In this document: piece by piece, positions 6,715-6,914 of the stretch | Position numbering within the stretch: position 1 is the first letter of the stretch | Layout of the letters: each line of letters opens with the position of its first letter | Assembly: GCA_039798005.1 (NCBI GenBank) | Contig: JBDKGV010000193.1 | Coordinates: 1 to 6,914, forward strand | Length of the DNA stretch: 6,914 nucleotides | Direction: 5' to 3' | Source: JBDKGV01 sp039798005 | GTDB lineage: Bacteria > Fibrobacterota > Fibrobacteria > UBA5070 | The notes under the pieces: model-generated | What the model was told of the DNA's origin: nothing | Seen by the model: the letters and a program-made list of their open reading frames with translations, nothing else | Database searches by the model: none | Program-made: the position numbers and the translations under genes

Positions 6715-6914
6715 ATGCAGGCGCGACTGTCACGACGCATCACCCGGTTGGGACCATCGCCGGTGCGGGAGATCCTCGCGGCGGCAAGCGGCAGGGATGT
6801 CATCTCGCTTGCCGGAGGTCTTCCGGACGCCTCGACCTTTCCCGTCGGCTTCGGGCTGCCCCCGGGTTGGGAGCAGTATGGACTCACCGAGGGCGATGCC
6901 GCGGTGCGGGAAGC
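6715..6914 (+). CDS. PLP-dependent aminotransferase, class I/II, N-terminal part (runs off the right edge)
   Basis: Sixty-six codons are visible, with no stop. The protein opens MQARLSRRITRLGPSPVREI, then DVISLAGGLPDASTFPV (28-44) and WEQYGLTEGDAAVREA (51-66). The IS-x-AGG-x-P-x-x-x-x-FP block and the QYG-x-TEG-x-x-x-x-REA block are typical of the 2-aminoadipate aminotransferase (LysN-like)/MocR-related branch of fold type I. These enzymes move an amino group between an amino acid and a 2-oxo acid. No GntR DNA-binding domain precedes it, so it is an enzyme and not a MocR regulator. The PLP lysine lies beyond the window and substrate specificity cannot be read. It is divergent from marR and shares its operators, so amino-acid-linked induction is plausible but inferred. 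Confidence 0.88.
   Translation, partial: MQARLSRRITRLGPSPVREILAAASGRDVISLAGGLPDASTFPVGFGLPPGWEQYGLTEGDAAVRE

Noticed and set aside
6687..6887. 66-codon minus-strand open frame opposite the aminotransferase
   Set aside because: It lies antisense to a gene with a consensus Shine-Dalgarno and recognisable aminotransferase motifs, and has no support of its own.

Overview
This GC-rich window has short intergenic spaces, Shine-Dalgarno sites, a Rho-independent terminator and sigma70-like promoter boxes. A lipoprotein signal with a probable beta-barrel body suggests a Gram-negative (diderm) bacterium. No marker here fixes the phylum, and I see no mobile element, tRNA, rRNA or CRISPR array.

Left block (about 1-2344, all minus strand). 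Four genes read from right to left: an unrecognised protein with an HELAH zinc-metallopeptidase-type motif, a bestrophin-like (UPF0187/YneE) membrane channel protein, a phosphinothricin-acetyltransferase-like GNAT enzyme, and the N-terminal part of a second GNAT enzyme that runs off the left edge. All three junctions are the same 4-nt ATGA stop/start overlap, so this is almost certainly one translationally coupled operon. What the four products do together is unknown.

Middle (2345-2581). This divergent intergenic region carries two GC-rich hairpins, each preceded by the same 11-bp direct repeat. One hairpin can refold with an upstream G tract. A -10-like box lies 8 nt before the helicase ATG.

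Right block, plus strand (2582-6147). A complete DEAD-box RNA helicase with an acidic N-terminal tail and a Gly/Arg-rich C-terminal tail is followed by a strong intrinsic terminator. Next come a class I SAM-dependent methyltransferase and, 2 nt later, a predicted lipoprotein with a beta-barrel-like body.

Right edge (6204-6914). A MarR-family repressor (minus) and the start of a fold-type I PLP aminotransferase (plus) are divergently arranged. Their spacer is compact: two promoters face each other with overlapping -10 boxes, and three copies of a 15-bp imperfect palindrome, GTCAATnnCCTTGAC, cover the promoter elements. This is the best-resolved regulatory structure in the window. It implies that the MarR protein represses itself and the aminotransferase. 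The marR mRNA appears to be leaderless or nearly so.
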